Shown here piece after piece: positions 51,480-63,713 of a DNA stretch of 64,000 bases. Within the stretch, counting starts at the first letter, position 1; each line of letters starts with the position of its first letter. The stretch comes from Ichthyophthirius multifiliis. Lineage: Eukaryota > Ciliophora > Oligohymenophorea > Hymenostomatida. The position numbers and the translations under genes are program-made. Below the pieces are notes generated by a model. It saw only the letters and a program-made list of their open reading frames with translations, had not been told where the DNA came from and searched no databases. The stretch spans positions 1 through 64,000 of the forward strand of contig NW_004085913.1 of NCBI RefSeq assembly GCF_000220395.1, in the 5' to 3' direction.

Positions 51480-54067
51480 TCAAATCTTTTAAATTTCCTA
51501 AAGATTCCCTATTTTTATATATTAATAAAATATATGTAATCTTTTTAAACATTACCACATATTAAAATCATCTTCATATCCATCAACAGAATATTTTTCT
51601 TCTTCTTTTTATTCCTAGTCATCTTTATAAATATTTTTATTGTTTTTTTTTTAGAAAATTTTATCAACAGTTAATTATAATGCATCATCTATATTTATTT
51701 TATTTTTTAAAAAAATATTTGTATATATATATACCAATCATTCTAGGTACCAACTTTTTTAAAATATTTGAACATTCATCTATAGCTGGATTAGTATTAA
51801 CTTCTAAAAGCCAAATATTCAATTCAGAGTCAATAAGAAAGTCATACCCGAAAATTTCAAAGCAATGTTTTCTATTGTGCATATTAATTTTTTTCCTTAC
51901 AGAACAAAAAGTTATCCAAATAATTATTTTTATTTTACTTAAAATTTTATCCTTATAATATTATTCAGTAAAATTATTATTTATTTGATATAGATAACTC
52001 CATAATTAATTCATTGTCCACATATTCCCATTTTCATATTAACCATAGTTATCACTGAATTTTTATATTGCGTTATTTGTTAAATGTATGAATTAATTAT
52101 CTATTTAATTTTCTCTAAGTGAAAATTCGGAACTAGATAATCTTATATATCCTTCTCTAAAATATATATATATTTTATATTTTAATATAAAAAAAAACCT
52201 AAAAAATAAGATTTCTAATTCATGTGTTAATAATGCCCATACTCTTATATCAAATTTTCTGTTGTTTAATAATAAAGGTTTTTCAATGTATTTCTAGATT
52301 ATGAATTAGTTTGATTTTAATAATATTGACTAAGTATTTTTTTATTGGATTTAGTTTTCTTTTTATTATTCATTAGTTGTTTTTTATTAAGAATTTTCTG
52401 TATTTTCGTTATTTTAATTTAATTATTCTTTTTCTTATTAATCTTCTTAAACTTTATTATTAGTAGCATTATCTTAATTTTCTAATTAATTATTTAAATT
52501 TTAATTAATATTATCTATATTATTATCATCATTAAAATTATTTTAAGTATTTTAAGTATTGTTTTTTTACAAAGTATCTTCATTATCATTATTACTACTT
52601 CTTTAAGTATTTAATAAATTTTCTTCAATTTAATATTTTTATTCTTCTTGATTTTTCTAAACTTAGATTTTTCGTTCATTTTTTTTCCTCAACGGTTATT
52701 CTTCGAATCCTTCTAAATAATTGGAAATTATTTTTTCCAATTATTAAAGAGAATTAAACATATTAATCCCTCTTCCTCTATTTAAATAAGTTGGTTTTAA
52801 AATCCATATATAAGAGCTATTATATTTATCTAAAAAACTCTCATGCATTGTCTGTTTTACATATACATGGTTCACATATTTTTCCGATCCATAAATACCA
52901 TAGGTTATTTATTATTATTTTATTAGTTTTTTTATATTTTCAGAATATTAAGTATTTATTTTATTCTTCAAATTTTAAGGAACATTATTTTCGTAAAATT
53001 TTAAAAAACTATTCAAAAACATTTCACAGTTATCATCCTTCAATAATATTAATTATATATTTTTTTATTATTTACTTTAAAATCTATAACATAAGTTAAC
53101 GGTGTTATTGTTTCGAAAGGATTTAATTTGTTGCTCTCACAAAATTATATTAAGTTTTTAATTAAATTCTATTTATTGGTTATTTCTTTATGAAATTCAA
53201 AATGATTAACAACTTATTTAAACTAATTTTAATCTGTAAGTTTATCAAATTTATATCCAATACTTGATTATTGCCATTTAAAATTTATAAAAAAACTTGT
53301 CTTATCTGTACATTCACTCCACCAGCTTCTTTTTTGTAAAAGTTTTCTAATTCTTTCGTTATTATTGCCTTCTCCTACATAGTACTATATTTTTTTTTTA
53401 ATATTTTTTTGCTTTTTATTTTTTACTTTGTAAGTGTTGTCTTGGTTTTCTTAAGGAGATTAGTATATTTATTATTATATTTTTATTTCTTTTTTTATTT
53501 AAGATTTTTAAGTGCTTTTTTATTGAGGTTCTATAAAACTTTTTAATATATTTACTTTAGGTAATTAAAAGATATCTTTTTTTTGTTTAAAAAAAAAATG
53601 AAAAAATATGTAATTTTTACCTTTTTTTTTTTCTAAAATTTATTTTGGACTTGTTAATAAAGTTAAGTTATTTTCATTCGAAAATGAGGATTTTTTATGT
53701 TTGCTTTTAGAAATGATATTGTGTTTTTCAAGTTTTTTTAAAAAATATTTATTTTGGTTTTCTTAAGAAATGCTATCGTCTTTTGTTTTTTTGAGTTTTG
53801 GTTATTCTGTATTTTTTAAGAGTATCGCTTATTATTTAGATATTCTTTTTTGGGTTCCTAATTGATTATCATTTGAGTTTTTATAATTATAGAAATCAGG
53901 TGGAAGTTTAAAAATAATATCTATATACTTATCAATATTTATTTTTTTAAAAATTTTTTTTTACTGTTTTTATGAATTTGTAAATTTGGCAATCTTTAAA
54001 TTGGTGAAGATAAACCAGGAATTTATGAAATATTATAACTTTCTTAAATTTTAAGCGGAAAAATCAT
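51480..54067 (-). CDS. Tubulin tyrosine ligase-like enzyme (TTLL)
   Basis: Adds Glu or Gly chains to tubulin (or other proteins) with ATP, in cilia and cortical microtubules. The TTL fold is clear on the minus strand: KRSWWSECTDKTSFFINFKW, YGIYGSEKYVNHVYV, the ATP-grasp block SSYIWILKPTYLNRGRG, a Gln/Ser/Asn-rich low-complexity insert (about 52,680-52,320), IQKYIEKPLLLNNRKFDIRV then WALLTH, SSSEFSLRENQIDNQFIHLT followed by NNA, and the metal site CFEIFGYDFLIDSELNIWLL followed by EVNTNPA. ATG 54067 (MIFPLKIQESYNISQIPGL), TGA 51482-51480. At least three introns (about 53,612-53,560, 53,080-53,020, 52,200-52,150 regions). One A-run break (T-runs at 53,942-53,962) separates the N-terminus from the body. 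Glycylase versus glutamylase is not decided. Confidence 0.85.
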
Positions 54068-55375
54068 TTTCTTTTTTTAAAATAAAAATATAAAATTTAT
54101 TAAAATTAAATAAATTGTTGAAAAAAAAAATATATATACTTTAATAAATAAATAGTATGTATAGTAAAACAAGTAAATTATATAAATACTTTTATTTTAT
54201 TTTTTCATTAATAAAGCAAAAATACAATAAAAAAATATTTCCTATTCTTTATGCTTTTTTATTTTTTCGGTATTTTTTTAAAAAACTCAATTAAAAAAAT
54301 AAAGGTAAAAAACATTGATAACAGCCTCTTTTTTTTGATTAATTTTTTTTAAAAAAATAAGTAATATGTATTTTATTATTTTTTTAAAAAAATATGGGCA
54401 ACATTTATCTTTACAAAATAAAATAACATATGAATAATCAATTTCTTAAATAAAGTCATTATAAAAATAAAGAGTTAAATTAAAGACTAAAAAAGCATAT
54501 ATTTAAGGTGTGACTAGATAATCTATAATACTAACATTTTTTTAAAAAAAGTTCAAGTATTAATAATGCTAAAACTTTAACTTTTCACCAAAACATAAAG
54601 TGTATTATATTTATTTTAAGTTTTTTCATTTAAATTTAAAATCCTATACAATATTTTATATATAAATTTGAGTATTAGCCTTTTGAATGTACAATAGATT
54701 AAAAATTAATAATTATTACAGCAATAGAATTATATTGAGAAATTATTAAAATAAATAGAAGAACTTTTTTCGAGTACTTTTATATTTTGAATTAATTTTA
54801 TATTTAAAACTCATTACTTAGTAAATAACTATTTACTTTTTAATAGCAATATTATATTTTAGATACTTTATATAAAACTATAAAAATAATAAGCTGATGA
54901 TAATTAAAGAATTCAAAAAAGACAAGAAAAGATACTTTAAATAATTTTAAAATAAATAGAATAAAAAAATTATTATATATTATAATTTCTTATATAAAAA
55001 AATATAAAATCATTAAAAAAATCAAATATATGAAAATAATGTAATAAAAATTAATAATTTTTTTTAAAAAAATGGATGTTTAATATTTTAAGATAATAAA
55101 AGATTTTATCTTTTATTTCAATATATTACTTATATCTATTATCTGAAATATAAGATAAATTAAATCTATTAGACATAAATAAAGTAAATCTTATTCTGTA
55201 AAGAGTCCATTTATTTGTGGACTTTTTGTGAAATTATTTATATTATAAAAGCTGTATAAAATAGAAAAGTTAAAAAAATAATTCTGATTTTGAAAAAACT
55301 ATTTATATCAAGGAGATTTTATGTTTTATTTAAATATTTAAATAAATTTATAATTTAGTATAATTTTTATAGATA
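54068..55375. other. Intergenic region with one G+C-bearing hairpin
   Basis: No coding pattern. T-run/A-run palindromes at about 54,345 and 54,540, and a hairpin at 55,200-55,227, described separately. Confidence 0.5.
55200..55227 (+). other. Hairpin followed by a T-run
   Basis: AGTCCA (55,204-55,209) pairs with TGGACT (55,218-55,223) around an 8-nt loop; the stem extends by A-T pairs and one G-T to about 10 bp, and the 3' arm runs into TTTTTG. It stands out from A+T-only surroundings. It could be part of a small RNA or a 3'-end element; function unknown. Confidence 0.4.
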
Positions 55376-55937
55376 ATGCTTTTAGAAAAATTAATATATA
55401 TTTAAGAATAAGAAGATAATTTGGGATAAAATGGCTTTTTAAATAATTATTTTGTTTACCTTAAATAAATAGAATAAAATAAATAAAAAAATTAAATTTT
55501 AGATTTTTTTTTTTTGTAAATAAGAAAAAGTGAAAATAATTTTTTTTTTAAAGGAATATTTTAAAAGAAATATTAATATTCTTAAAAACAATTTAGTATG
55601 TGTTTACATAAAATTTCGAATTATGAATTTTAATTAGTTTTTGTAAATAGAATTTAAATTTTTATTTAATTTTTTTATTTTTTACTATAATTTTATTTGT
55701 AAAATAACTATTATAAGAAAAAAATAAGAGTCTTTTTAGAAATTTTTTAATAAATATGCTTTTTAACAATAAATAATTTTTTTATTTGCTTAGTAAATAT
55801 TGAATTAATACAATAATATTAATTTAAATTCAAATCTGTTTGCTAAATTTTTATTATTCAATAAGTTTTTTTCCATGGAAGAATTTTATAATTTATATTC
55901 AATTGTTTTTTACTAATTTATAATCTAAATGATATGA
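55376..55937 (+). CDS. Possible hypothetical protein
   Basis: From ATG 55376: MLLEKLIYIQEQEDNLGQNG, then a possible intron (about 55,519-55,553), then SFQKFFNKYAFQQQ and KFLLFNKFFSMEEFYNLYSI to TGA 55935-55937. A further Gln-rich fragment (DEQQIIENIDGVNNIIQNTK) lies just downstream in another frame, so the true 3' end is unclear. Codon pattern is modest and no family is recognised. Confidence 0.3.
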
Positions 55938-56350
55938 TGAATAATAAATAATCGAAAATATAGATGGTGTTAATAATATAATTCAAAATACAAAAGAAGA
56001 AAATTAAAACGAGTATCTCTAGCTTTATTTAAATTTAATTTTATATTAGTTTCTTGTTTTTTTTTTTAAAATTTATATGAAAATTAAGTATTTCGAACTT
56101 TAAAAAAAAAGTTTATAACTTTTAGAGGGCAAGAGAAAAAGTGCATATAGTTTTTTATTTTAATTAAATTTGCTTTAAAATACTTAATAAAAAAAAGCTT
56201 ATTCTAATTTTTCAAGCTTTATATTTTATTTTGATTGTGTTTTAAAAATAAAATATATAAAAAATAATTAATCAATATATATATATATATTTTTATTAAA
56301 TTATTTTAAATATATAAATTTTATATTCTGTTTATATTATTTATTATTTA

Positions 56351-59095
56351 ATGGATTAAAAATATAATGCAAGTCATTTATATTAGAATGAAGACTTATA
56401 ATAAAAAGTTTTTAATGATTATTTAAATTATATTAATGATTAAAACTACGTAAATATCTTATATAAATAGACATTTATGAATAATTAATTTATTTGAATA
56501 AAGTTTTAAAATCAGCATAATTAAATGGCTTTGCACTATCAGCATTAAAAATTATAGTAAATGAATTAAAAATAGCAATTTTTGTAATAATAATTATAAT
56601 AATAAATATAAATGCAAAACTAAAGATGTAAAAATATTTTTAATAAATATTTTTTTTTTTTTAAATAAAATAAAAAATAAAGATGTTTAAATCAATTAAT
56701 AAAAAAATAAGTAAAATTATTTAAAGGAAGAATGTTTATTAGATATGTTAGACTAATTATAGAATAGATAATATAAAAACTTACCATAAACATATAAAAA
56801 TGATCCATTTAATTAACTTGAATAATTATTAAAACATGAATAATAATAAAATATTCTATAATAAAAAAACTATGAATAATAATAAATATAAAAATATTAG
56901 TTTATTTAAAATTAAAATTAAAATTTTCCAAAAAATACGCTTGCTAATTCAGCTTATAAAAATATTAGTTAAATTAATAAATTAGAATATATTCCTATAG
57001 AATAAAGAAAACATAATTAAATATATGAAAGTGAATAATAGTTTATTTAATAATATGGAACTAATTATTAATAAAAGCAAATGAAATCAATTGATTAAGA
57101 ATACTCAGTAATTTTATATTATTTATATATGATTTTATATATTAAAAAGCGTTTAAATTAAATTACAAATAAATTAAAAAACGAAACTTTTATGGGCGAA
57201 GGTTTATAATAATATTAAGAAAAAATTTATTTGGAATAAAAAATTGATGATATTCAAAGAGAAAACCATGAGATGCTTTATGAGAATAAATTATTACATG
57301 AGTTTATGGGAGATCCTTTAATAAAAATTTAAAAAGGAATGCAATATAAATTTAATAATAATAATAATAATAATTTTCCCTTTTTTAACCTTTTAATCCT
57401 TTAATGAGCACTTTAGGTTTTTTTATTTTTTTTTCTTTTTTTAATATTATTATTAGCTACTAATATTATTCAGAAATATAAATAAATAGTATATATTATT
57501 TCTTTTGTAATATTTAAATTTTAATTTTTATAGAAATATGAAAATATTGAGTTAAAAAAAGAGCTTAATATATAGCCAGGTGTTAATTTTATAAATGAAA
57601 AAGATATACTTGCTAAAGATTATAAAAAAGAACTAAAATAACTTAAAAAAAAAAAAAAAGAATATGATGAGTTAAATGAATATATATAATAAGAAAAAGA
57701 AAAATAATTAGAATAATAAAAATAGGATTTTTAATAATAATTAGAATTATTAAGAAAAGAATATAAAGAAACAACTATTAATGAGCCTTAAAAAAAGTTA
57801 AGCTATATATATTTTTAAATCAAAAAAAATAAAATTAATTTAAAAAAAGGAAATAAAACAAAATATTTTTTATTTAAATTTCATTTGTTTAATATTTTTT
57901 TAAAAAACATATTCCTAATCTTTTAAAAGATAGAAGAAAATACTAAATATAAGAAGTTTTAAATTCATTAAATTTAAATTCAAGTGTTTTTTTATTATAT
58001 ATAATTTATAAAAAATATAAATATTTGTAAACAAATGTATATAGAAAGTTATTGAATAGTTAAAAGTTGCAGTTAAAGATGGGATTAATAAAGTTTAATA
58101 TTTTATTAAAAAAAAATTAATTTTATAAATTCTTATAGTTAATTAAATGTAAATTTGATTTAAATTTAAAAAAAAATAATGGATAAGAATATTAAGGAAA
58201 TGATAAAACTAAACGTCATACTGAAATAAAAGTTTTTATTTTATTAAAATATGTATTTTCTATTATTATTATTTTATTTATTTAATAAAAAAGGCGATTA
58301 TTAAATTAATTTTAAATGGAATTTTAAACATGAATGATTAAAATATGTTAGATGATGGTGTAATTATTTTATTTAAATAATTAACTTCTAATTATAGATA
58401 TTTGCCATAAAACTATCTTTTTAAATTTGAATTAATTCGTTTAAATTTTTTTACTTATTCAGGATTAAAGTTAAATTATATACATATATATATAAATATA
58501 ACTTTTTATAAACTAGAAATATATAAAAAAATTAAAAAATAATGATTGTCTTTTGTTTAGTTTTTATTAGATTTTTAATTTTAAAAATAATATGCAATCC
58601 ATACAGTGTTCTTAAAATTAAAAAGTCAGATTTAATTGATAAGTATAATTTTTTTTTTTTTTTTATTTAAAATAAAAAATAGTAATTCAATTGTAATAAG
58701 CTCGATTTTATAAATAATTATTGTAGAATATATGAAATTAACAACTCCTGTATAATAACCTATTTCAGAAAATATTTAATTAGATGTTAAACCTACTTCT
58801 AGAAAAGAACCTTTAATCGCTCCGAATAGAAAAGTAATTATTATATTTTTATATTTATTAAAAAAAATAAAAAAGATTGAATAAACCCAACTAACTTAAT
58901 TTAGATTTGGATAAAATGATGATTAGTTAATTTTAGGTTTATTCCCCTTATTATGTTTTAAATAATTTTAAGACTAAGAATCATAATGGTTTAGCGAAAT
59001 GTACGCTATTATAGAATGTATAGGTGATAAACTTATTTATAATGTTTGATTTATTTAGATTATTACAATATATATATATATATATTTATATGTGA
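56351..59095 (+). CDS. Gln-rich coiled-coil protein
   Basis: Starts MDQKYNASHLYQNEDLQQKV at ATG 56351. Next comes a Gln-rich exon (NQKQQFLQQQLQQQIQMQNQ), then ECLLDMLDQLQNRQYKNLPQ, a long Gln/Asn stretch, FMGEGLQQYQEKIYL, a short poly-Asn (57,355-57,373), coiled coil (KKEYDELNEYIQQEKEKQLE; FQQQLELLRKEYKETTINEP), KDRRKYQIQEVLNSLNLNS, KVIEQLKVAVKDGINKVQYF, and a basic/Pro end (KPTSRKEPLIAPNRK; LNKPNQLNLDLDKMM). Introns are many and tiny; those after 57,370 are not all resolved and one frame change near 57,375 is unexplained. The stop is TGA 59093-59095 or slightly upstream. Probably cytoskeletal; function unknown. Confidence 0.5.
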
Positions 59096-59101
59096 AATAT
59101 A

Positions 59102-60015
59102 TCAAAATTAATTAGTTTTAATCTAAACAATAGGAGCTAAATCAACAATACATTACTTGTAAACTTTTTAAAACGTATCTTCTTCTTTTCCTTTATATAT
59201 TTATTTATATATTTATAAATAAAATTATAAAAATTACCAACACATTAATTAAATTTTTCTAAATAGGTCTTTACATTTTTTTAAAAACATCTTTTATCAT
59301 CTAAAATATATATACAAATAAATAAATTTAACTTTAAAATAATATTATTAACTTGATTTGCATGTTTTTGATAAGTTAAGAGCTCTCGTCTTTTTTTTAA
59401 AAAAAAATAAGTAAATGTTATAAAAAGTTTTTTAAAAAAAATTATTTACTAATATACAAGCAACCTAATCACAATTATCTTCATTTATTTTCGCCCTTTA
59501 CAAATCATAAAAAAATGTCAACTTTTTTAAAAACAAAAATTTATTCAAACTATTTAAAATCATATTTAGTAAATTACATTAAAGTTTACTAATTAATTAA
59601 AATGATTTTAATCTAAAACATGATTATAGCATATTGTTAACTTTTTTTTATTTAAAAATAAAAATATAATTTAAAAATTTTTAATAATACTTTTTTTTCA
59701 TTATACTTAAGTTAAGATATTTAATTCACATTTACAGGACAAAGTTAAAATTTAATTAAATCTTAAGGTTTGAATATATAATTTAAACTTAAAAATCCTT
59801 CTCTAAATTTCTACCAATCATCTTTTATTTTAACAAAAAATATAAAAAAATTAATTTTATTTATAATAAAAACAGGATTTTTAATATTATTCTAAATATT
59901 TATTGCATTCTTTTTCTTATATTTCTAAAGCCTTTTAAATTTCAATTAGTCTAGTTGGGTTAAGTAAATTTGAAGAATTTTCTTAAGCTTCTATAAAATC
60001 TTTTATATTAGTCAT
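59102..60015 (-). CDS. Small multi-exon protein with conserved-looking cysteines
   Basis: ATG 60015 gives MTNIKDFIEAQENSSNLLNP and a helical segment ending ECNKYLEQYQKS. After an intron (about 59,878-59,827) comes YDWQKFREGFLSLNYIFKPQ and DLIKFQLCP. Further short exons read FFYDLQRAKINEDNCDQVAC, TRALNLSKTCKS, DDKRCFQKNVKTYLEKFNQC and KEEDTFQKVYKQCIVDLAPI, ending TGA 59104-59102. The exons are among the shortest in the window (about 40-80 nt) with introns of about 50-90 nt. Repeated Cys in helical context could suggest a disulfide-relay or complex-assembly factor, but I do not recognise the family. Confidence 0.5.
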
Positions 60016-60254
60016 TTTATTTATTATAAAAAGTAAATAATTTTTTTTAAAAAAAGAGATATAAAATTATATCAAAGTATTTTTAGTATATTTGTTTCTT
60101 AGTTTATGTGTTATTTTATAATTTTTATATTTAATAAAAATTAAACATTTAAGCAAATTCTTTATTATTATTTTTTAAAAAATATAAAATAATAATAATA
60201 AAAATTAAAATATTAATATAAATAAAAGGAGTTAAAAGAAAATACCGAAAAAAA

Positions 60255-60336
60255 ATATTTGAGTGGTTTATTTTTGAAAACTCAAACAACAACAACAAAA
60301 AAGTCGAAAAAAAAATGTTATAATGACTTTTTTTTG
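60255..60336 (+). other. Two adjacent hairpins ending in a T8 run
   Basis: Hairpin 1: TTTGAGT (60,258-60,264) with ACTCAAA (60,280-60,286). Linker CAACAACAACAA. Hairpin 2: AAAAAAGTC (60,297-60,305) with GACTTTTTT (60,325-60,333), 9 bp, followed by more T. It lies between two divergent starts (60,015 minus; 60,372 plus). It may be a structured small RNA with a Pol III-style terminator, or a promoter/5' UTR structure. Confidence 0.4.
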
Positions 60337-60371
60337 ATGGAAATTTTTTTTAAAAAATTAAACAATAATAT

Positions 60372-61560
60372 ATGTCTACAGTAAAAAAAGTATAAGTAAA
60401 ATATTTATATTCCTAATGTTTTATTACCTGTTTTAATTTAATTTTATTTTGGATACACAATTACCTAACTTACAATAGTTTTTAGTTAATTATCCTTTAT
60501 TTAAAATCTGAAAATTCGAAAATGGCAGCAAAATAACATAAGAATTTCAAAATGTTTATACATTAACAGGAATTATTTTTTTAGGCACAATTTTAAGTTC
60601 TTATTTATCAAAATATATAATATAAACTATCTACAGATTTAAAATTTTTTAAGTGACTTAATCTATACTGTGAGACTTTTTTATCCCTGATTAAATAATA
60701 GAATAATATTATAATATATAAAAGAAGTATCACCTGATAATCATACAAGAATAACTGGGGTTCTTTGTTAAATATGGTGTTTAATCTTGGAATAATTATT
60801 GTTTTAGTGATGTATTAATCCATAGTTTATATAAATGCGAATTATTCATCTAAATAAAAATTTTAGAAGTTGGGTAATAATTACTCTGACAATTTTTAGT
60901 ATTTTTAGAGTATCTAAAATTTATAAAATAGATATTTTATTTTATTATTATAGCAATTAAAATGAAAAAATAGTAAAAAGTGTACTATTTTAGAAAGGAT
61001 TTAATGCTTAATTAAAGGAAATTTTAAAAATTAAAAAAATAAATATAACACTTTTGCAGTTAGTATGAGTACTATTTCTTATTGAAATAAAGTAAGTATT
61101 TATGATGTTAATTTTTTTTTAGTAACTTACGGTAATTATATATTTTATAGGATACATGGCTAATGTTTTTTCTAGTGTTATTGTTGGGTTTGGACATTAG
61201 TGAGGCCTTGAGTATTATTTATGATTAATACTATGTATAATAATATTTACGGTGTTTTATATTATTTATAATTTAATTGTGGTATCATTGAATACTATTA
61301 TTACTTCACAATTATCAAAAGATTATGGAATAGTAGCACTTTCACTATTTTATTATAATCGATATATCTGGATAAATTTTTTTTTTTTGCATTCTTTTCA
61401 TTTTTAAGGTTCTTGTTCTATTATGTAAGGGAAAGTAAAAGTCATGAATTTTCGTGAAATTTATTAACTTTATTATTTGGACAATATAAAAAGAAATGAT
61501 AATTATTAGGAATTAACGAAGGATTTTTATTTTCAATAAATAATTTTTATGAACAATTTT
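60372..61560 (+). pseudogene. MFS transporter-like gene, broken
   Basis: Hydrophobic helices typical of the major facilitator superfamily are visible: LMFYYLFQFNFILDTQLPNL, ITQEFQNVYTLTGIIFLGTI followed by LSSYLS, SPDNHTRIT, GSLLNMVFNLGIIIVLVMYQ, LCIIIFTVFYIIYNLIVVSL, and a final LRFLFYYVRESKSHEF like the sugar/organic-ion transporter C-terminus. They sit in different frames, and the best frame is crossed by TGA after PLFKI, after GFGHQ and after GLEYYL. Some frame changes could be introns (a donor-like GTGACT at 60,651), but not the TGAs. Either a decaying gene or sequence errors. Substrate unknown. Confidence 0.4.
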
Positions 61561-61997
61561 TAAAGTAATAAAAATTGATTTTTTTTAAAAAAATGTATTA
61601 CTTGTCGATATATTTTTATTTATTTATTTATATTATTATTATTTTTTTTAAAAAAGCAAAATATCATTTTAATCTTATCTTTTTATTTTTTAATGAGTTT
61701 TTAAAATAAATTCTAAAAAAATCTAAAAATACAATATGAATAAATAATATAATATATTTATTTTACAAAAATAATATAAATTATTTTTTTTTAAAATAAT
61801 AATCCTTAAAATTTTATAAAATATCAATTCATAAATATAAGAAATAAAAAAAGTCTTACATGCATTATATATATATAAGCGATTGAATATTACTTTTTAT
61901 AAAAAAAAAATAGTAATTTTTAATATAATAAAAAATAGAAAAAATACATAAAAAAAGCTTTTAATAAATACTGAAAAATAAAAAATGATTTAATAAA
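61561..61997. other. Intergenic spacer
   Basis: A T-run/A-run palindrome at about 61,582-61,594 and (AT)n near 61,868-61,876; nothing else seen. Confidence 0.5.
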
Positions 61998-63713
61998 ATG
62001 ACAATTAAAAAAATAAACATTAATTTTATTTTTCTTTAGGTTATCTAGAATAAAAGTAATTATATTAATAAAATAATATTTTGGTTATCAAAAAAATTAA
62101 ATAAATAGAAATTCATCATAATAAGAAGATTAATCAGTTGCAGAATATATTAAAGAAAAAACGTAAAAAAAATATAAAAAGAATTATTAAAAAATAAATA
62201 TTAATGAAAGAATTTTGCTAGGATATAATATAATTTAATGGAGAAATTAATAAAAAATAATAGAAATAAATGAAGATAGCACGATATATTTATTTGGGAA
62301 GCAAATTAATATACAAAATATAAAACAAATTCAATAAAAAAGAGAAGAAATTTTAAATATTTTCACAAATACTATTTGGTTTACATATAGAAAAAATTTT
62401 CCCCCTCTTCTTAAAAGCTTAGGTTATTAATAAGAAATATAAACCGATTAAGGATGGGGTTGTATGATAAGAGCAGGTTAAATGATGTTAGCATAAGGTT
62501 TAAAAGTTCATATAAAAAATTATATTGTCAAAAAAAAATTAGAGTTTACAAATATTATAAATTGTAATCATATTTTTTATTTTTTTTATTTTTAAATTTT
62601 ATAGGCTTTTTAGATTATGATGATGGATTAAATAAAAATATTTCTTTTTTTAGTATATAAAAAATATCAGCTTTAGCTTATTTTTATTTTGATTTAAAAC
62701 CTTAAAATTGGTATGATCCGAACAGAATATGTTTTATCCTCGAAAAATTATATAATTTTAGTTCTATTAAAGGAACTGAAAATTTAAAATTTAAATATTT
62801 TAGTAATCATAAGTTGATTTTTTTTGAAGATTTAATTAAATTAATGGTTGATAGTTAAGCAAAATTATGTAATTAAAATATTCATAATGAATAGCAACAA
62901 AATTTAGATTTGAATAATAACAGTTCATAATTAATTGAAGATTCATTTGAAGTTATAACTAAATCGTAAAAAAAATTAATTTTTTTATTTTATTTTTTTT
63001 TGAAAAAAAAGTTCGAAGTAAAATACTTTAGATAACTTAATATGTAAAAAATGCCATTAATCAGATAAATCTTTATTAATTTTTATCTCTTGTTTAACTA
63101 ATACTAATAAAATATCCAATAAAAAATAACAAGAAGTTGTAATATCTTTACTTAAAAATTAATTTTCAATAGGAATGATTGGTTAAAATTATATTTTTTT
63201 AAATAAATAAAATATATGAAAATCATATTTACATAAATAGGTGGAGTTCCTGGAAAAGCCTATTATTTTTTAGGAATTATTGATAATGATTTTATATATT
63301 TAGATCCACATTATATATAAGAAGCACATTAAAATGAAAAAACAGTTTAGAATATTGACACTTATTTTTGTAAGTTTATAAATAGAGTTAGTTAGAAAAA
63401 ATTGGAAAGTTCGCTTGCTTTTGGATTTTACATAAAAAATTTACAAGAATTAGAATAGTTTTATTAGGATATAAAGAATTTAGAGTATTTTTACAAAGAT
63501 GATTTTTTTTAAGTATACAAAAAGAAAAAAAAATACTAAAATAAAATTAGTGTTGAATTTGAGATTGATTAGTTCGGGTTTTAAAATGTAAATAATTATG
63601 ATGAAAATTAAAATTATGATAGTGATTAGTAAGATGAATAGTAATAGGATATTGATTATTAAGAAATACTTAACTAATTATATTTAAAATTTAAATAAGA
63701 ATTAAAAATATGA
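61998..63713 (+). CDS. ATG4: Atg4 autophagy cysteine protease (peptidase C54)
   Basis: Cleaves and delipidates Atg8/LC3. After a Gln/Lys-rich N-terminus the core reads LLGYNIIQW, then TIWFTYRKNFPPLLKSLGYQ, the catalytic Cys block TDQGWGCMIRAGQMMLAQGL, LKPQNWYDPNRICFILEKLY, LKNQFSIGMIGGVPGKAYYF and the Asp-His block NDFIYLDPHYIQ (catalytic D-P-H), then SSLAFGFYIKNLQELEQFYQ and an acidic Gln-rich tail with a C-terminal coil, TGA 63711-63713. Compare yeast/animal Atg4 DVGWGCTLRCGQMML and GGKPNKSFYFIG with LYLDPH. Introns: about 62,510-62,604, one near 62,950-63,035, and 63,180-63,239. The start is uncertain: ATG 61998 is followed by a probable intron ending TTTCTTTAG at 62,039. Confidence 0.88.

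Noticed and set aside
52791-53099. Plus-strand frame of 102 residues
   Set aside because: Antisense to the TTLL coding region.
60285-60300. CAACAACAACAA as a telomerase RNA template
   Set aside because: The ciliate template needs a C-rich CAACCCCAA-type sequence, which is absent.
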